Shown: piece after piece, positions 33,673 to 42,493 of the stretch
Layout of the letters: each line of letters begins with the position of its first letter
How positions within the stretch are numbered: the stretch's first letter is position 1
NCBI RefSeq assembly: GCF_014196195.1
Contig: NZ_JACIDF010000004.1
Span: 62,001 to 126,000 of the forward strand
Source of the DNA: Anoxybacteroides rupiense
Lineage (GTDB): Bacteria > Bacillota > Bacilli > Bacillales > Anoxybacillaceae
DNA length: 64,000 nucleotides
Reading direction: 5' to 3'
Position numbers and translations under genes: made by a program
The notes under the pieces: model-generated
The model's database searches: none
What the model saw: only the letters and a program-made list of their open reading frames with translations
Told to the model about the DNA's origin: nothing

Positions 33673-34134
33673 TTAGGATAGTTTATTGATATAACTTGTA
33701 ACATTTCCCAAACAGCAACTACCTTGAGGGTTGTTTACCTCACACCCACACCGGTTTTCTTTTATATTTTCACGAATATGGTTCACAGGTTTAGAACCAA
33801 GTCCTTTTTTTACATATTCCTCAATCTTCTCTTTTGTCCAACCAAAACAATAGCAAATAGGTACTGTTGAAGAGTCATCCTTTTGATACACAGGAACCTT
33901 GATTTCTGATAAAAGATACGTTTTTTTACCCGCATCAAAATAGACAACATCACAATCCCTTGATGAACAAAAATAATGAGTTAAACCTGCATTCAAAGAG
34001 TCTAATCTTGTTGGTTTTAGCATTGATTTTAACGTAATTAATTTCACTTTTTTTCCTTTTGATTTACAAGAGGGACATATTGCAGAATCGCTATTTTCAA
34101 AAATTTGTTCTTTTGCATTGCAACAATCAGCCAA
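33673..34134 (-). CDS. CopZ-like zinc/[2Fe-2S] protein
   Basis: 153 aa with eleven Cys residues. The N-terminal zinc-ribbon type part has CCNAKE and CPSCKSKGKKV, then YFCSSRDCDVVYFD. The C-terminal part has the BFD-like motif ICYCFGWTKEKIEEYVKKG and later CGCEVNNPQGSCC. This matches the N-terminal part of the Archaeoglobus-type CopZ, which binds Zn and a [2Fe-2S] cluster and can reduce Cu(II). The heavy-metal domain of that protein is absent here. Family role inferred: metal redox in the cytoplasm. Confidence 0.7.
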   Translation of the reverse strand: MADCCNAKEQIFENSDSAICPSCKSKGKKVKLITLKSMLKPTRLDSLNAGLTHYFCSSRDCDVVYFDAGKKTYLLSEIKVPVYQKDDSSTVPICYCFGWTKEKIEEYVKKGLGSKPVNHIRENIKENRCGCEVNNPQGSCCLGNVTSYINKLS

Positions 34135-34347
34135 GTTTTAACCCCCCTTCTCCAACGTGCCAATATAGAAATTATATCATTTTTCTTCAACTATCCTGCC
34201 TCGTTGAACAAGAAAATCAACATAGTTCTTTAACAGACACCCTTGCCAATAATAATTGGCACATTGATGAATGAAATAACAGCAAAAGTTTCCACAATTA
34301 TTTCAGGGTAGAGCCTTTAAATAAGACACATATCACCCAATCACCAA

Positions 34348-34794
34348 CTAGCGTTTAATAGAAATCTTGATTTCCTTTTCATTCAAAATATCAATCATCT
34401 GACTAAGGGTCAATTCCCATATAAACGCGCCCATGAAAAAGAAGAAAGGGATAAAAACAGAAGAAAAAACATTTCGTTGGTGGAAAAATATCAGAATGCC
34501 ACCAACTATGCAAACAATCATCACTGCTGTAAGCATGGCATAAGTAAAGATTACCGGTATCTTCTCTTTCCCATCTTGTATAACAATAATTTCGTATGTT
34601 GGAATATACATTCGCTTATAAATGACAGCACCTCCGAACATTGTCATATACGCAATAATTGCATATAACCAAAAACCGTACGGAAAATAATCTAGACATA
34701 ATTTAGCAGCGATCAAGATTAAGAATGTCATCAAAACGAAGTTATACGTATAAAAGATGCGTCTCTCTCGCTTTTTAGGCAAAATTCTTTCCAT
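34348..34794 (-). CDS. Four-span membrane protein, unknown function
   Basis: 148 aa from the ATG at 34794, chosen because GGGAGGA stands 9 bases before it. Basic N-terminus (KKRERR), four helices (about 15-35, 40-58, 82-103, 108-126), a loop between the second and third with VIQDGKEKIPVI, and a charged C-terminal tail. Positive-inside pattern puts both ends in the cytoplasm. No motif recognised. Confidence 0.6.
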   Translation of the reverse strand: MERILPKKRERRIFYTYNFVLMTFLILIAAKLCLDYFPYGFWLYAIIAYMTMFGGAVIYKRMYIPTYEIIVIQDGKEKIPVIFTYAMLTAVMIVCIVGGILIFFHQRNVFSSVFIPFFFFMGAFIWELTLSQMIDILNEKEIKISIKR

Positions 34795-34918
34795 AGCAAT
34801 CATTCCTCCCACGAATTCTTAATCGATTAAAATGATTATATCTCGATCGGGAGCAAAAAACAGGACCTAATTTGTATGATTATTCATATTTTAAAAAATA
34901 ATGATTTTAGCTAAAGAT

Positions 34919-34949
34919 AAAACAGCAAGGATTGTCTCCTTGCCGTTTT
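34919..34949 (-). terminator. Terminator of the 34963-35328 gene
   Basis: Stem AAAACAGCAAGG / CCTTGCCGTTTT with one mismatch, and T-run on the minus side. Confidence 0.75.
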
Positions 34950-34962
34950 ATGATATTCCTTC

Positions 34963-35328
34963 TCAATCTGGACAATCTGCATCATTTTCATACAAATCTT
35001 CACATAACATAACGATCTCCACTATCTTTTTTGAGTCCAAAATGTATTCGGATAGAATCGGCATCATGTTTTGAATTAAATGCATAAAATTGTTATACAT
35101 GCCGCAAAAGCATAAAATATTAAATTCCGCCACTTCAGATGTGTTGTGACCGATAAAACTTTTCTGTAAACGTGTGATGTACATAAAGTACACGTACTTG
35201 CTGTCTGTATGTTTTATCCATGCGAAACGATTATGCCTAGCAATTACAATAATATAATCATCGTGTCTAAACTTAATAAAACTTTTTTCCCTTAACCCTT
35301 GTTGTTTTTCCCTATTTGACATGAGCAT
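34963..35328 (-). CDS. Hypothetical protein of the plasmid-like region
   Basis: 121 aa from the ATG at 35328 (AAAGG 7 bases upstream). Compact, mixed alpha/beta, with FRHDDYIIVIARHNRFAWIK near the N-terminus and an acidic C-terminal helix. No membrane segment, no known motif. Followed by a clean terminator. Confidence 0.55.
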   Translation of the reverse strand: MLMSNREKQQGLREKSFIKFRHDDYIIVIARHNRFAWIKHTDSKYVYFMYITRLQKSFIGHNTSEVAEFNILCFCGMYNNFMHLIQNMMPILSEYILDSKKIVEIVMLCEDLYENDADCPD

Positions 35329-35404
35329 GCTCAATCCTTTCATTCGTTAAATAATTTCACATATATAATTATTTAACGAACATACATTCCCTTCTTTTTC
35401 ATAC

Positions 35405-35448
35405 AAAAAAAGCAATCCAAAATAGGCTCCCCTATCCGAATTGCTTTT
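35405..35448 (-). terminator. Terminator of the 35459-35725 gene
   Basis: Stem AAAGCAAT / ATTGCTTT with inner GGATAGG-like pairing, T-run on minus. Confidence 0.7.
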
Positions 35449-35458
35449 ACCCCTATTT

Positions 35459-35725
35459 CTACTCCTCCAAAAAATGAATTGACTCATTTAACTCATCGAT
35501 ATCATCAGATCGAAAATTTAATTCGTTTAACTCCAAAAGATATTTTTTGGCATCAGACAGATCATTCAGCACTTTGCTTTGAATGATTTCAAATTCTCCT
35601 CCTCGATCAGACATCTCTACTACGGCAGCATAATACGTTTTATCGATGTTTGTAAATTTGAATACCGTATATTTAAAGCAACATTGGAATATAAGCAAAT
35701 CGTATTCAAGCAAAATTTTAACCAT
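35459..35725 (-). CDS. Small acidic hypothetical protein
   Basis: 88 aa from the ATG at 35725, behind AAAGGAGGGGG. The sequence begins MVKILLEYDLLIFQCCF and ends in Asp/Glu-rich helices (LNFRSDDIDELNESIHF). No family recognised. It lies just downstream of the ParA gene and may share its transcript. Confidence 0.55.
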   Translation of the reverse strand: MVKILLEYDLLIFQCCFKYTVFKFTNIDKTYYAAVVEMSDRGGEFEIIQSKVLNDLSDAKKYLLELNELNFRSDDIDELNESIHFLEE

Positions 35726-35806
35726 AAAAATCCCCCTCCTTTCCACTCATCTGATTCAAAATAGGAGAGGGATTCCCTTGTTTTTTCAATAAAAAAGTAC
35801 ACACTT

Positions 35807-36850
35807 CTAAGAAGTCAATCTAATAATCTTATGTGCCAACTGCGTAAATGTATATCTAAATTCATCTCTTGAATTAATACTGTTAGATAAAACTTTTCCT
35901 GACTGTTCAATTTGTTCTTCAGACAAGGCAAAGACAGGAACATTATACTTTTGCGACTGAGCAATCAGCCCATTGAAATCTGAGATATTTATTAGATTGT
36001 AAGGCTCCACATCTTCTCTGATTGGACCGAACCTTTCTTCTTCAATCAGCATGCCATGTTCCCTCAAAGTTGGCACTAGATTCGTAGCAACATTACGATT
36101 AATCTTATCGATCCATGATTGAAACGCCCTTGCAGGAACACCGTTTTTCGGTCTGTATCGTTGAAGTATTGTACCAATAAACTTTGGAAGCGTATCAGGA
36201 AAACGATATTCCGCATTTTGAAAAATGGAATGTCTTCTAATATTGTCATATGTATTTTTCCATTCAGGAAGAACTCTGGTTAGTGAATTGATGGCCATAT
36301 TGCAAAAATAATCGGGACTGCAAGGAACGATAAAATAATCGCTTTGCATTAACAAATTAGCATTCGTTGCGGATACACTTGGGCTCATATCAATTAACAC
36401 ATAATCAAAACCGTATTCCTGAGAAGTAATGTTAATCAAGTAATTAATTGCCCCCGGAATATTCTGAGCCATTCTTAAACTACCTGTTAGCTCCTGTGCA
36501 ACCCCCATAGATATATCAAATTCAGCAAATCCAATATGTCCGGGCAGTAAATACAAGCCTTCTCTGTTAGGAAACTCAAAACATTTGGCTGGTTCTAACC
36601 TTCTAGGCAATCCTCCAAATACCGGATCAAGCGATGTTTTTATATTGTCAATCCCACTATGATTATAAAACTCCTCTATATCCTCAGTTCCAGCCAAACT
36701 AAGACATAAACCAGTTAAATTGCATTGGGAATCTGCGTCTATCATTAAGACCCTTTTTCCCATTTCAGACAAGATCCATCCCAAATGAAACGTAGTAGTA
36801 GTCTTACTTACTCCACCTTTGTTATTAAACAATGAGATAATTTTTGCCAT
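35807..36850 (-). CDS. parA: ParA/Soj-family partition ATPase
   Basis: 347 aa from the ATG at 36850. Deviant Walker A FNNKGGVSKTTTTFHLG (residues 7-23), Walker A' VLMIDADSQCNLTG, Walker B YVLIDMSPSVSATN. Longer than chromosomal Soj (about 255 aa), with extra C-terminal sequence as seen in some plasmid ParA proteins. It should move plasmid copies by ATP-driven surface gradients. No ParB gene is recognised next to it, so a small neighbour (35459 or 37636) might be the DNA-binding partner. Upstream is about 770 bp of non-coding AT-rich DNA that may hold the centromere. Confidence 0.92.
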   Translation of the reverse strand: MAKIISLFNNKGGVSKTTTTFHLGWILSEMGKRVLMIDADSQCNLTGLCLSLAGTEDIEEFYNHSGIDNIKTSLDPVFGGLPRRLEPAKCFEFPNREGLYLLPGHIGFAEFDISMGVAQELTGSLRMAQNIPGAINYLINITSQEYGFDYVLIDMSPSVSATNANLLMQSDYFIVPCSPDYFCNMAINSLTRVLPEWKNTYDNIRRHSIFQNAEYRFPDTLPKFIGTILQRYRPKNGVPARAFQSWIDKINRNVATNLVPTLREHGMLIEEERFGPIREDVEPYNLINISDFNGLIAQSQKYNVPVFALSEEQIEQSGKVLSNSINSRDEFRYTFTQLAHKIIRLTS

Positions 36851-37554
36851 AACAACATCGCTCCCCAAAAACAATATCATTCAAGAATTATTAGCAAAAA
36901 TTCGCCCCGTTTGTTAAAATTCCTTCAGATAATGACAAAATTTTTATAAAACCTTATCGAATGCACGCTTGAAATTTGTTTTGCCTAACTTCGACTACCT
37001 CCTTTAACCTGTGTTAAAAGAGTATAGCGAAATTCGCCATTTTAGGCGATATAAGCCGTTTTAAAGCCAAAATGATTTTATGCTGCTATTAATCTATTTT
37101 CTCCTAATTTATTCGTTTTTTATCTCATTTCTTCGGACTAATTTACCTATGTAGGAGACACATGTATGAAAAAAATCATTTTTTTCATCTTCTTTATGAA
37201 AAAAATTTATTGTAAATGATGATTATGTTTTGTTATTAACCACTTATAATGAATATTATTGAATCTTATCAATACTAATCATTATGAATTATGAATATTC
37301 ATATTCATTATTAATAAACGATAATTAACATGAATATTTACAATTTTAACCACTATATGCAATTTGAACAAAATTCAAGCGATTAGCATGGGTAGTTTTC
37401 ATCGGTTAGAATTTGCAACATGTGCATGAATTGACGTATAATAATGACCTTATTTTAAGCGCATGATTCTTATTGTTATTAACTTCTTGTTCCTATATTA
37501 GCAAGAAGGATTATGCTATAAGGAAGTTTGATGAAACGCGTACTTCATAAAAAT
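36851..37554. other. AT-rich non-coding region, candidate partition/origin DNA
   Basis: No sizeable ORF. It contains the small dyad GCGAA-A-TTCGC (37027-37037), the palindrome ATGAATATTCAT (37291-37302), clusters of TAT/ATT repeats around 37240-37345, and a 17-codon hydrophobic ORF on plus (37166-37219) behind TAGGAG. This fits a centromere or replication control zone of a plasmid, but no defined site was found. Confidence 0.4.
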
Positions 37555-37575
37555 AAGGAGGGAAACACCCTCCTT
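37555..37575. terminator. Hairpin AAGGAGGG / CCCTCCTT
   Basis: 8-bp perfect stem with 5-base loop after the 37636 gene. Confidence 0.6.
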
Positions 37576-37635
37576 CCATTTATCAACATTCTTCACTTCT
37601 TGACTATTCATATAATAATTAAACCTTAAATCGCT

Positions 37636-37866
37636 TTAGTTAGTAAGATCAAAAATCAATTTCTCTAATACGCTTCTATACTTCTCTTCTATATGACCAA
37701 TCTCTTGTTCACTGAAATATGTACGCGACTTATCTTCCTTTAATTGAGATAAGACATGTTCTAGATATTCACCTAGTTCATCTATAGTACATATTCCCTC
37801 AACAATACAACTCTCAATTATAGAATACCCCAACCAACCAATTCCTCTAGCGATTTGTTCCCCCAA
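37636..37866 (-). CDS. Small hypothetical protein
   Basis: 76 aa from a TTG at 37866 with AAGGCAGAG upstream. Contains GIGWLGYSIIESCIVEGICT and an acidic helical C-terminus. No motif known. 12 bases after the preceding ORF, so likely one transcript. Confidence 0.45.
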   Translation of the reverse strand: MGEQIARGIGWLGYSIIESCIVEGICTIDELGEYLEHVLSQLKEDKSRTYFSEQEIGHIEEKYRSVLEKLIFDLTN

Positions 37867-37878
37867 ATTTTCTCTGCC

Positions 37879-38094
37879 TTAAAAAAACCAACGGAATTCA
37901 TCGTTTGCCTCATTAAGCCCTACAGCATAGCAATCTGGAAAATCTTCGTGACCATACAGCGATACACCTAAATACAGCCCATTTTTAAATTTTACACCAA
38001 CAGTAAATAACGGTTCTAATCCCCAAAAGATAACTAATTCTTTGAAATCTTCCATCTGTTTATCATTTTCTGATACACCAACCGCATTTAACAT
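37879..38094 (-). CDS. Small hypothetical protein
   Basis: 71 aa. Among several in-frame starts the ATG at 38094 is chosen because AGAGGAGG lies 9 bases before it. Encodes a mixed fold with GLEPLFTVGVKFKNGLYLGV and DEFRWFF at the end. No family recognised. Confidence 0.45.
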   Translation of the reverse strand: MLNAVGVSENDKQMEDFKELVIFWGLEPLFTVGVKFKNGLYLGVSLYGHEDFPDCYAVGLNEANDEFRWFF

Positions 38095-38319
38095 ACGCAT
38101 CATCCTCCTCTTTTCTAAAGCACTGTCCCATTCCTCCATTTCTATGAATTCATCTTTGATATGTATTTTAGAAAATGTGTTATTTTTTAATTCTAAAACT
38201 TTTTGTTTTGCCGAAAATCGTTGTATGTTATGTATTACATGTATATTATGAATGTACAGGGCGTTTGTTTTAGTCTTTATATTTAGCAGAAATCATATGT
38301 TTTGTCTTACCTCTTCTTA

Positions 38320-38631
38320 TCACCCTTCTTGAATCACATCACCAAAATACTTTTCAATCGCTTCAATTTTGTCATGTTCTTCAAGCCATTCATACGCTTC
38401 ATCTTTACTTAACAAAATAATCGTTTCAATCCCCCACGTTAGGTTCCCCTCTGACTCACTGTATTTCGTTAATGGACCTCCTTGAGCATGCAAGAAAAAC
38501 TGACCAGACTTCGTTATATATAAATCTTCATAAACATGTCTGAAGTCACTGCTCGGAAGACCATTACTGTACTCCGCAACAAGCGTTGCTTTTTCTGTAT
38601 CATACACTTTTTTGTTGATAATTTTTTTCAT
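38320..38631 (-). CDS. Hypothetical protein of the plasmid-like region
   Basis: 103 aa from the ATG at 38631 behind AAGGAGATG. Begins MKKIINKKVYDTEKATLVAE, with a beta-rich middle (YEDLYITKSGQFFLHAQGG) and a helical end (EAYEWLEEHDKIEAIEKYF). I recall similar short proteins from Gram-positive plasmids and phages but know no function. Intact. Confidence 0.55.
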   Translation of the reverse strand: MKKIINKKVYDTEKATLVAEYSNGLPSSDFRHVYEDLYITKSGQFFLHAQGGPLTKYSESEGNLTWGIETIILLSKDEAYEWLEEHDKIEAIEKYFGDVIQEG

Positions 38632-38850
38632 TAACACCATCTCCTTTTCTTTTTTTAAAAACACTAATTTTTCAGATATTTCACCTCCTGTTAAATCAAA
38701 TTATTTTGGTAATATAATTGTTACCGTGCTATACTTCTCCTAATTCACCTCCTCAAAAACTATTCATCGAAATTTTTGTTCGATGTAATTAAGAGTATAA
38801 AACACATTAATAATTAGCGCAATCTATTAATTTAATAGGCTTTGTGACGA

Positions 38851-39034
38851 TTTCGTAGATAAAAACATTTATTTCCAATATTAATATATTAATAAAATTT
38901 TTCTATAGATTCTTTGTGACTTTCAACTTCCAATTATTAAGCAATTTTATTATTTTTTATCTACAAAAAAATTATGTCTATTTCGTAGATAAAAACAAAA
39001 TTCAGAAAATAAAAACTTTTTTCGTAGATAAAAA
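38851..39034. repeat. Iteron-like repeats TTTCGTAGATAAAAA
   Basis: Direct copies at 38851-38866, 38981-38996 and 39020-39034, and an inverted, slightly changed copy at 38954-38968 (TTTTTATCTACAAAA). The pair 38955-38965/38986-38996 forms 11-bp inverted arms. AT-rich surroundings and closeness to the primase-helicase gene suggest a replication or recombination site. Confidence 0.6.
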
Positions 39035-39104
39035 TTTTGTTTTTAAGTGCTGTAAATTCTTTCTGAATGACCTGTTTGGTTGGGTCACTATGTCCATACG
39101 TAAA

Positions 39105-39136
39105 AAGACCTTCAGTATCTTTTAACTGAAGGTCTT
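39105..39136. terminator. Hairpin AAGACCTTCAGT / ACTGAAGGTCTT
   Basis: Perfect 12-bp stem with 8-base loop between the repeats and the primase-helicase gene; T-run after it on plus, weaker A/T flank on minus. Confidence 0.7.
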
Positions 39137-39372
39137 CTGCACAGTTTTTGTAATCGGAAAATACAAGGAATCAAATGTGTAGTGAGCGGATTTGCAAATT
39201 AAGGAGATGATTATGTAGTGTTAAATGGTGTTGTATGAAGTGGGATATGAAGTGTTTCGTAGTTAAAACTTTAAGCAGGTGAAGTGATTATGTATGATGA
39301 ATAGTAATATGTAATGTAATATTATTTGAAAGTGGCCTCCGTGCCGATCAGTAACTCCATTTTTTCTAAAAC

Positions 39373-42048
39373 TTAGGAATGCAATAAATTTTGTATGTCT
39401 CGTTGAGATAAATGGATAAAACGAGCACCTTGCACCGGAAGATTGCTTAAAACTAATACTTTTGCATCTTCCCTAAGTGTTCGCGCTCTGCCTATCGCTT
39501 GAATCAATTGACTCTCAACCAAATAAAATTGTATTTCCTGTAATATCTCATTATTTTCATACGTATTAAAGAAAAATCTGAATCCGTTTCGTTGAACTTG
39601 CTGGTACTCCATTTTGCTATCATTCAGCCCAAGTTTATAGCCTAACGCAGCCGAGTAAAGTAAATATGCAATCGGATTAACATGAGGCGTTCCTAGCACC
39701 GTGATGTTCTGTCCTTTGAGAGAATCGATTCCTTCCGTATTTCCGAACGTAGGAGTCGCTTTATCTTGTTCCATAAATCCTTTGTAGGTAATGATGGTGC
39801 TGTTAGGATTATAGATGTCTATTAACTTTTTTGCCAAGTTCAAAAGTTCTTCGTTCTCTTTTATCGCATAGCGGCTAAAACTTTTGATGGGAATTTGCAC
39901 AATTTCCCCTTTTGATTCCGTCAATCCAACATCACGGTATTTAACTTCTGGTCCAAACATCATTTTAGCAATCGTTTCGCTGATAGTAGCGCTAAGAATA
40001 ATCACTTTCTTTTTAGGCAACTGATGGCGCTGAATGAAATAGATGAATTCATTTCCGTTTGGTCCTTTCGTTTTTACGAAATATGAGCAATTTAAGAACC
40101 CTAAAATATCGGACTTTATCGCGTTATCTTCGACAATAATCTTTTCTACCTCGTTGGCATTCGGCAGCAAGTAGGCTGCTCTCTCTTGAACGAGGTCGGT
40201 CGGTGCATTTAAGACCATATTTTGAATCGTTAAAATAGCCGCCCTATTTTCTTCGTTTTGCATGAATTTAGAGCACACAAGCGTGAAATCTAAAACACTC
40301 ATTTTTGACACAGGTAACAGGCTCGGTATAATATCCTCGTCAATAACTAATGTACCGTTCGCATCCTCTTTTGTAAATAAACTCCGTTGATGCGTAGTCA
40401 AAATGACTTTGTTTCGCGCTTTATGCACATTTTCAAGTTCTTCAAGATAGTTTCGAATCTCTTCATTTTGCCGAGCCATTTTCTTTAAGAAAGCATTCAC
40501 TGCTTTATACGCTCCGTTATTGTATAGACGTTCAATTTTTTCTGTGAATTCAATGTCTAAATCCGGCAGTTGCGGCACTTTTACGTGTTTGCAGCCTAAA
40601 CGATTCAATCGCTCTGAAACTTCTTCCTTTAGCCGATGGGTGGGTAATGCAATCGTAAACGTATGAGTTTGAGCCGCATTGACATACAACTGAGTTTTCC
40701 CAATTCCTGTGGGGGCTTTAATCACAAATACGCCATTTTCTTCAGAATTTAATGCTTCATGAAAATACTGCTTCAATTTCCTTTCTGCCTCACTTAATGG
40801 TTGAAAATTCGGTTTTTGAGTCACTTGAATTCTTCCTCTGAACAACTTCCCTTGCTCAATCATGTTGAGTGCATGTTCACACTCATCAGCAAAAGGACAG
40901 TACGAATCACATCTACTTGGAGCATAATTTGACTTCTGTATTTGATTAATCATGACCTTCCATTCTATTTTCTTTTGCGCGTATTCTGGTCTGCTGTTAA
41001 GAATCTGTTCGATTCTCGTTTTACCGCCTTTTACTCTCAATAAATTAGTCATAACCCCAAACATCTCGTTGTGATACAACCAATAATCACCATGCATGGA
41101 TTCTCGATAAAGTTTGCAGTTCTCCTCTAGTTTCTCAAACGGAAAATCTCTAATCTGCGCAAACCCCTCTTTCACTTTATCAATTTGGAAACAATAATCT
41201 TTAAGCAATTCCCCTTCTTCTTTCGAACCCAATTTTCTATGATATTCCTCAGTGTTTTCTTTAGAAAACTTAATCATATAGGAACCATGACTAATTTTCG
41301 GGCGTTCTCTATTAAATATAATAGGATTGGTGCGCTTTTTAGTCATTGAAATAAACAAATTATCCTCTGGTGTTATTTCATCATCGTCATCAATCAACTT
41401 ATAATTTGGATAACCGTTGATTAAATCAATCCCAACAATGCGACAGTAACGTTCCATATCCCGTGATGGGTTAGAGCCTGCTTTTATGTGCAATATAACG
41501 GCATTTAATAAATCCGGAACGCTTATGACGTTGTCATACGCTTCATAGACCAGTTCTTTCCCTCCAAACAATAGTCTTGAAGCATCCTTTGTTTGGACAT
41601 CTGCCTCTGGAAAAAGTGTCATTAACGAACGTTGTATCAACTCTCGCACTCGGATATCATGAACTTCTTCATTTACCAAGAAAACCATTCTAAATTTTTC
41701 ATGATCCGGTGTAGAACGAAATGTTGTATAAATAAAATTCGGCATGATATGGTATTGCTCACATCTCTTTACAGCATCAGCAATTGACAAACCTTCATCG
41801 ATATCAAGAGCAAAAACCTGTTGGCTAAGCCAAAAAGCATTTTTTCTAATCCCATCTCTAAAAACAGCAGGTGCAAAACTTCTTCCATTTGGAGTCACAA
41901 CGGCCTTCGCAAATTCTTGCATCGTTACTTCTGTCGGTAAACTAGCGATACGATTAGAAATAATCGCTACTTCCCATTTTTCAGGCTTTCGATGAAAACG
42001 CTGTGAATCAAGACTAATTTTCACTTTTGGCAATGTTTCTTTTAGCAT
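39373..42048 (-). CDS. Primase-helicase fusion (AEP-like primase plus SF2 helicase), replication protein
   Basis: 891 aa. N-terminal part resembles archaeo-eukaryotic-type primases: acidic pair in VFALDIDEG (Asp82, Asp84), TTFRSTPDHEKFRMVF (109-124) and DASRLLFGG (155-163). A Cys cluster follows (Cys380, Cys384, Cys390, perhaps with Cys311), possibly Zn or Fe-S. From 430 on is an SF2 helicase: Walker A IKAPTGIGKT (443-452), Walker B LVIDED, SAT motif and motif VI QAIGRARTL near 860. Thus one chain may prime and unwind, as in plasmid or phage replication. GGGGGAATG ribosome site. Intact. The primase reading is by motif only. Confidence 0.75.
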   Translation of the reverse strand: MLKETLPKVKISLDSQRFHRKPEKWEVAIISNRIASLPTEVTMQEFAKAVVTPNGRSFAPAVFRDGIRKNAFWLSQQVFALDIDEGLSIADAVKRCEQYHIMPNFIYTTFRSTPDHEKFRMVFLVNEEVHDIRVRELIQRSLMTLFPEADVQTKDASRLLFGGKELVYEAYDNVISVPDLLNAVILHIKAGSNPSRDMERYCRIVGIDLINGYPNYKLIDDDDEITPEDNLFISMTKKRTNPIIFNRERPKISHGSYMIKFSKENTEEYHRKLGSKEEGELLKDYCFQIDKVKEGFAQIRDFPFEKLEENCKLYRESMHGDYWLYHNEMFGVMTNLLRVKGGKTRIEQILNSRPEYAQKKIEWKVMINQIQKSNYAPSRCDSYCPFADECEHALNMIEQGKLFRGRIQVTQKPNFQPLSEAERKLKQYFHEALNSEENGVFVIKAPTGIGKTQLYVNAAQTHTFTIALPTHRLKEEVSERLNRLGCKHVKVPQLPDLDIEFTEKIERLYNNGAYKAVNAFLKKMARQNEEIRNYLEELENVHKARNKVILTTHQRSLFTKEDANGTLVIDEDIIPSLLPVSKMSVLDFTLVCSKFMQNEENRAAILTIQNMVLNAPTDLVQERAAYLLPNANEVEKIIVEDNAIKSDILGFLNCSYFVKTKGPNGNEFIYFIQRHQLPKKKVIILSATISETIAKMMFGPEVKYRDVGLTESKGEIVQIPIKSFSRYAIKENEELLNLAKKLIDIYNPNSTIITYKGFMEQDKATPTFGNTEGIDSLKGQNITVLGTPHVNPIAYLLYSAALGYKLGLNDSKMEYQQVQRNGFRFFFNTYENNEILQEIQFYLVESQLIQAIGRARTLREDAKVLVLSNLPVQGARFIHLSQRDIQNLLHS

Positions 42049-42353
42049 ATGACATTCCCCCTTTTTCTTAAAAAGGGAGAGTTACAATGCTATGATTAGT
42101 CTTTTAATTACATGTTTTTAATTGTATTATGAGAACTCCCCTTTCCTGTTTTTAAAGTCGGCCCAGCAAAAGATATTTTGCCATATCATTGGACCGTGTC
42201 TTGATTTTAATTGAAATTAGAATTATCAGTCAATATTCAAAGGAAATATTTCATAACATATTTGTCAACAATAGTTTTTTCAAGGAAATCATTTATGAAT
42301 ACCGAATTATGAACATATAGAGTATAACTTTACTAAAGAAAGGAGATGAAATT

Positions 42354-42465
42354 GCGTAGATTTTTGTCATAGAATTAGCATTCTACGCCATTCTAGACTC
42401 ATTTTTCATGGTTTTATGCTCTTTTTTTAGCCATTAACAAAAGAAAATTTTGTCGTAGAATTATT
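42354..42465. repeat. Inverted repeats beside the XerC-like gene (candidate resolution site)
   Basis: GCGTAGA (42354-42360) and TCTACGC (42383-42389) form arms around ATAGAATTAGCAT, and GTCGTAGAATT recurs near 42452. The GTAGA core equals that of the repeats at 38851-39034. Confidence 0.45.
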
Positions 42466-42493
42466 TATCCTAATTTTTCTGGGAGAGTGGAAT

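Noticed and set aside
38851-39034. CRISPR array
   Set aside because: Repeats are few, one is inverted, the spacing is irregular and no cas gene is near.
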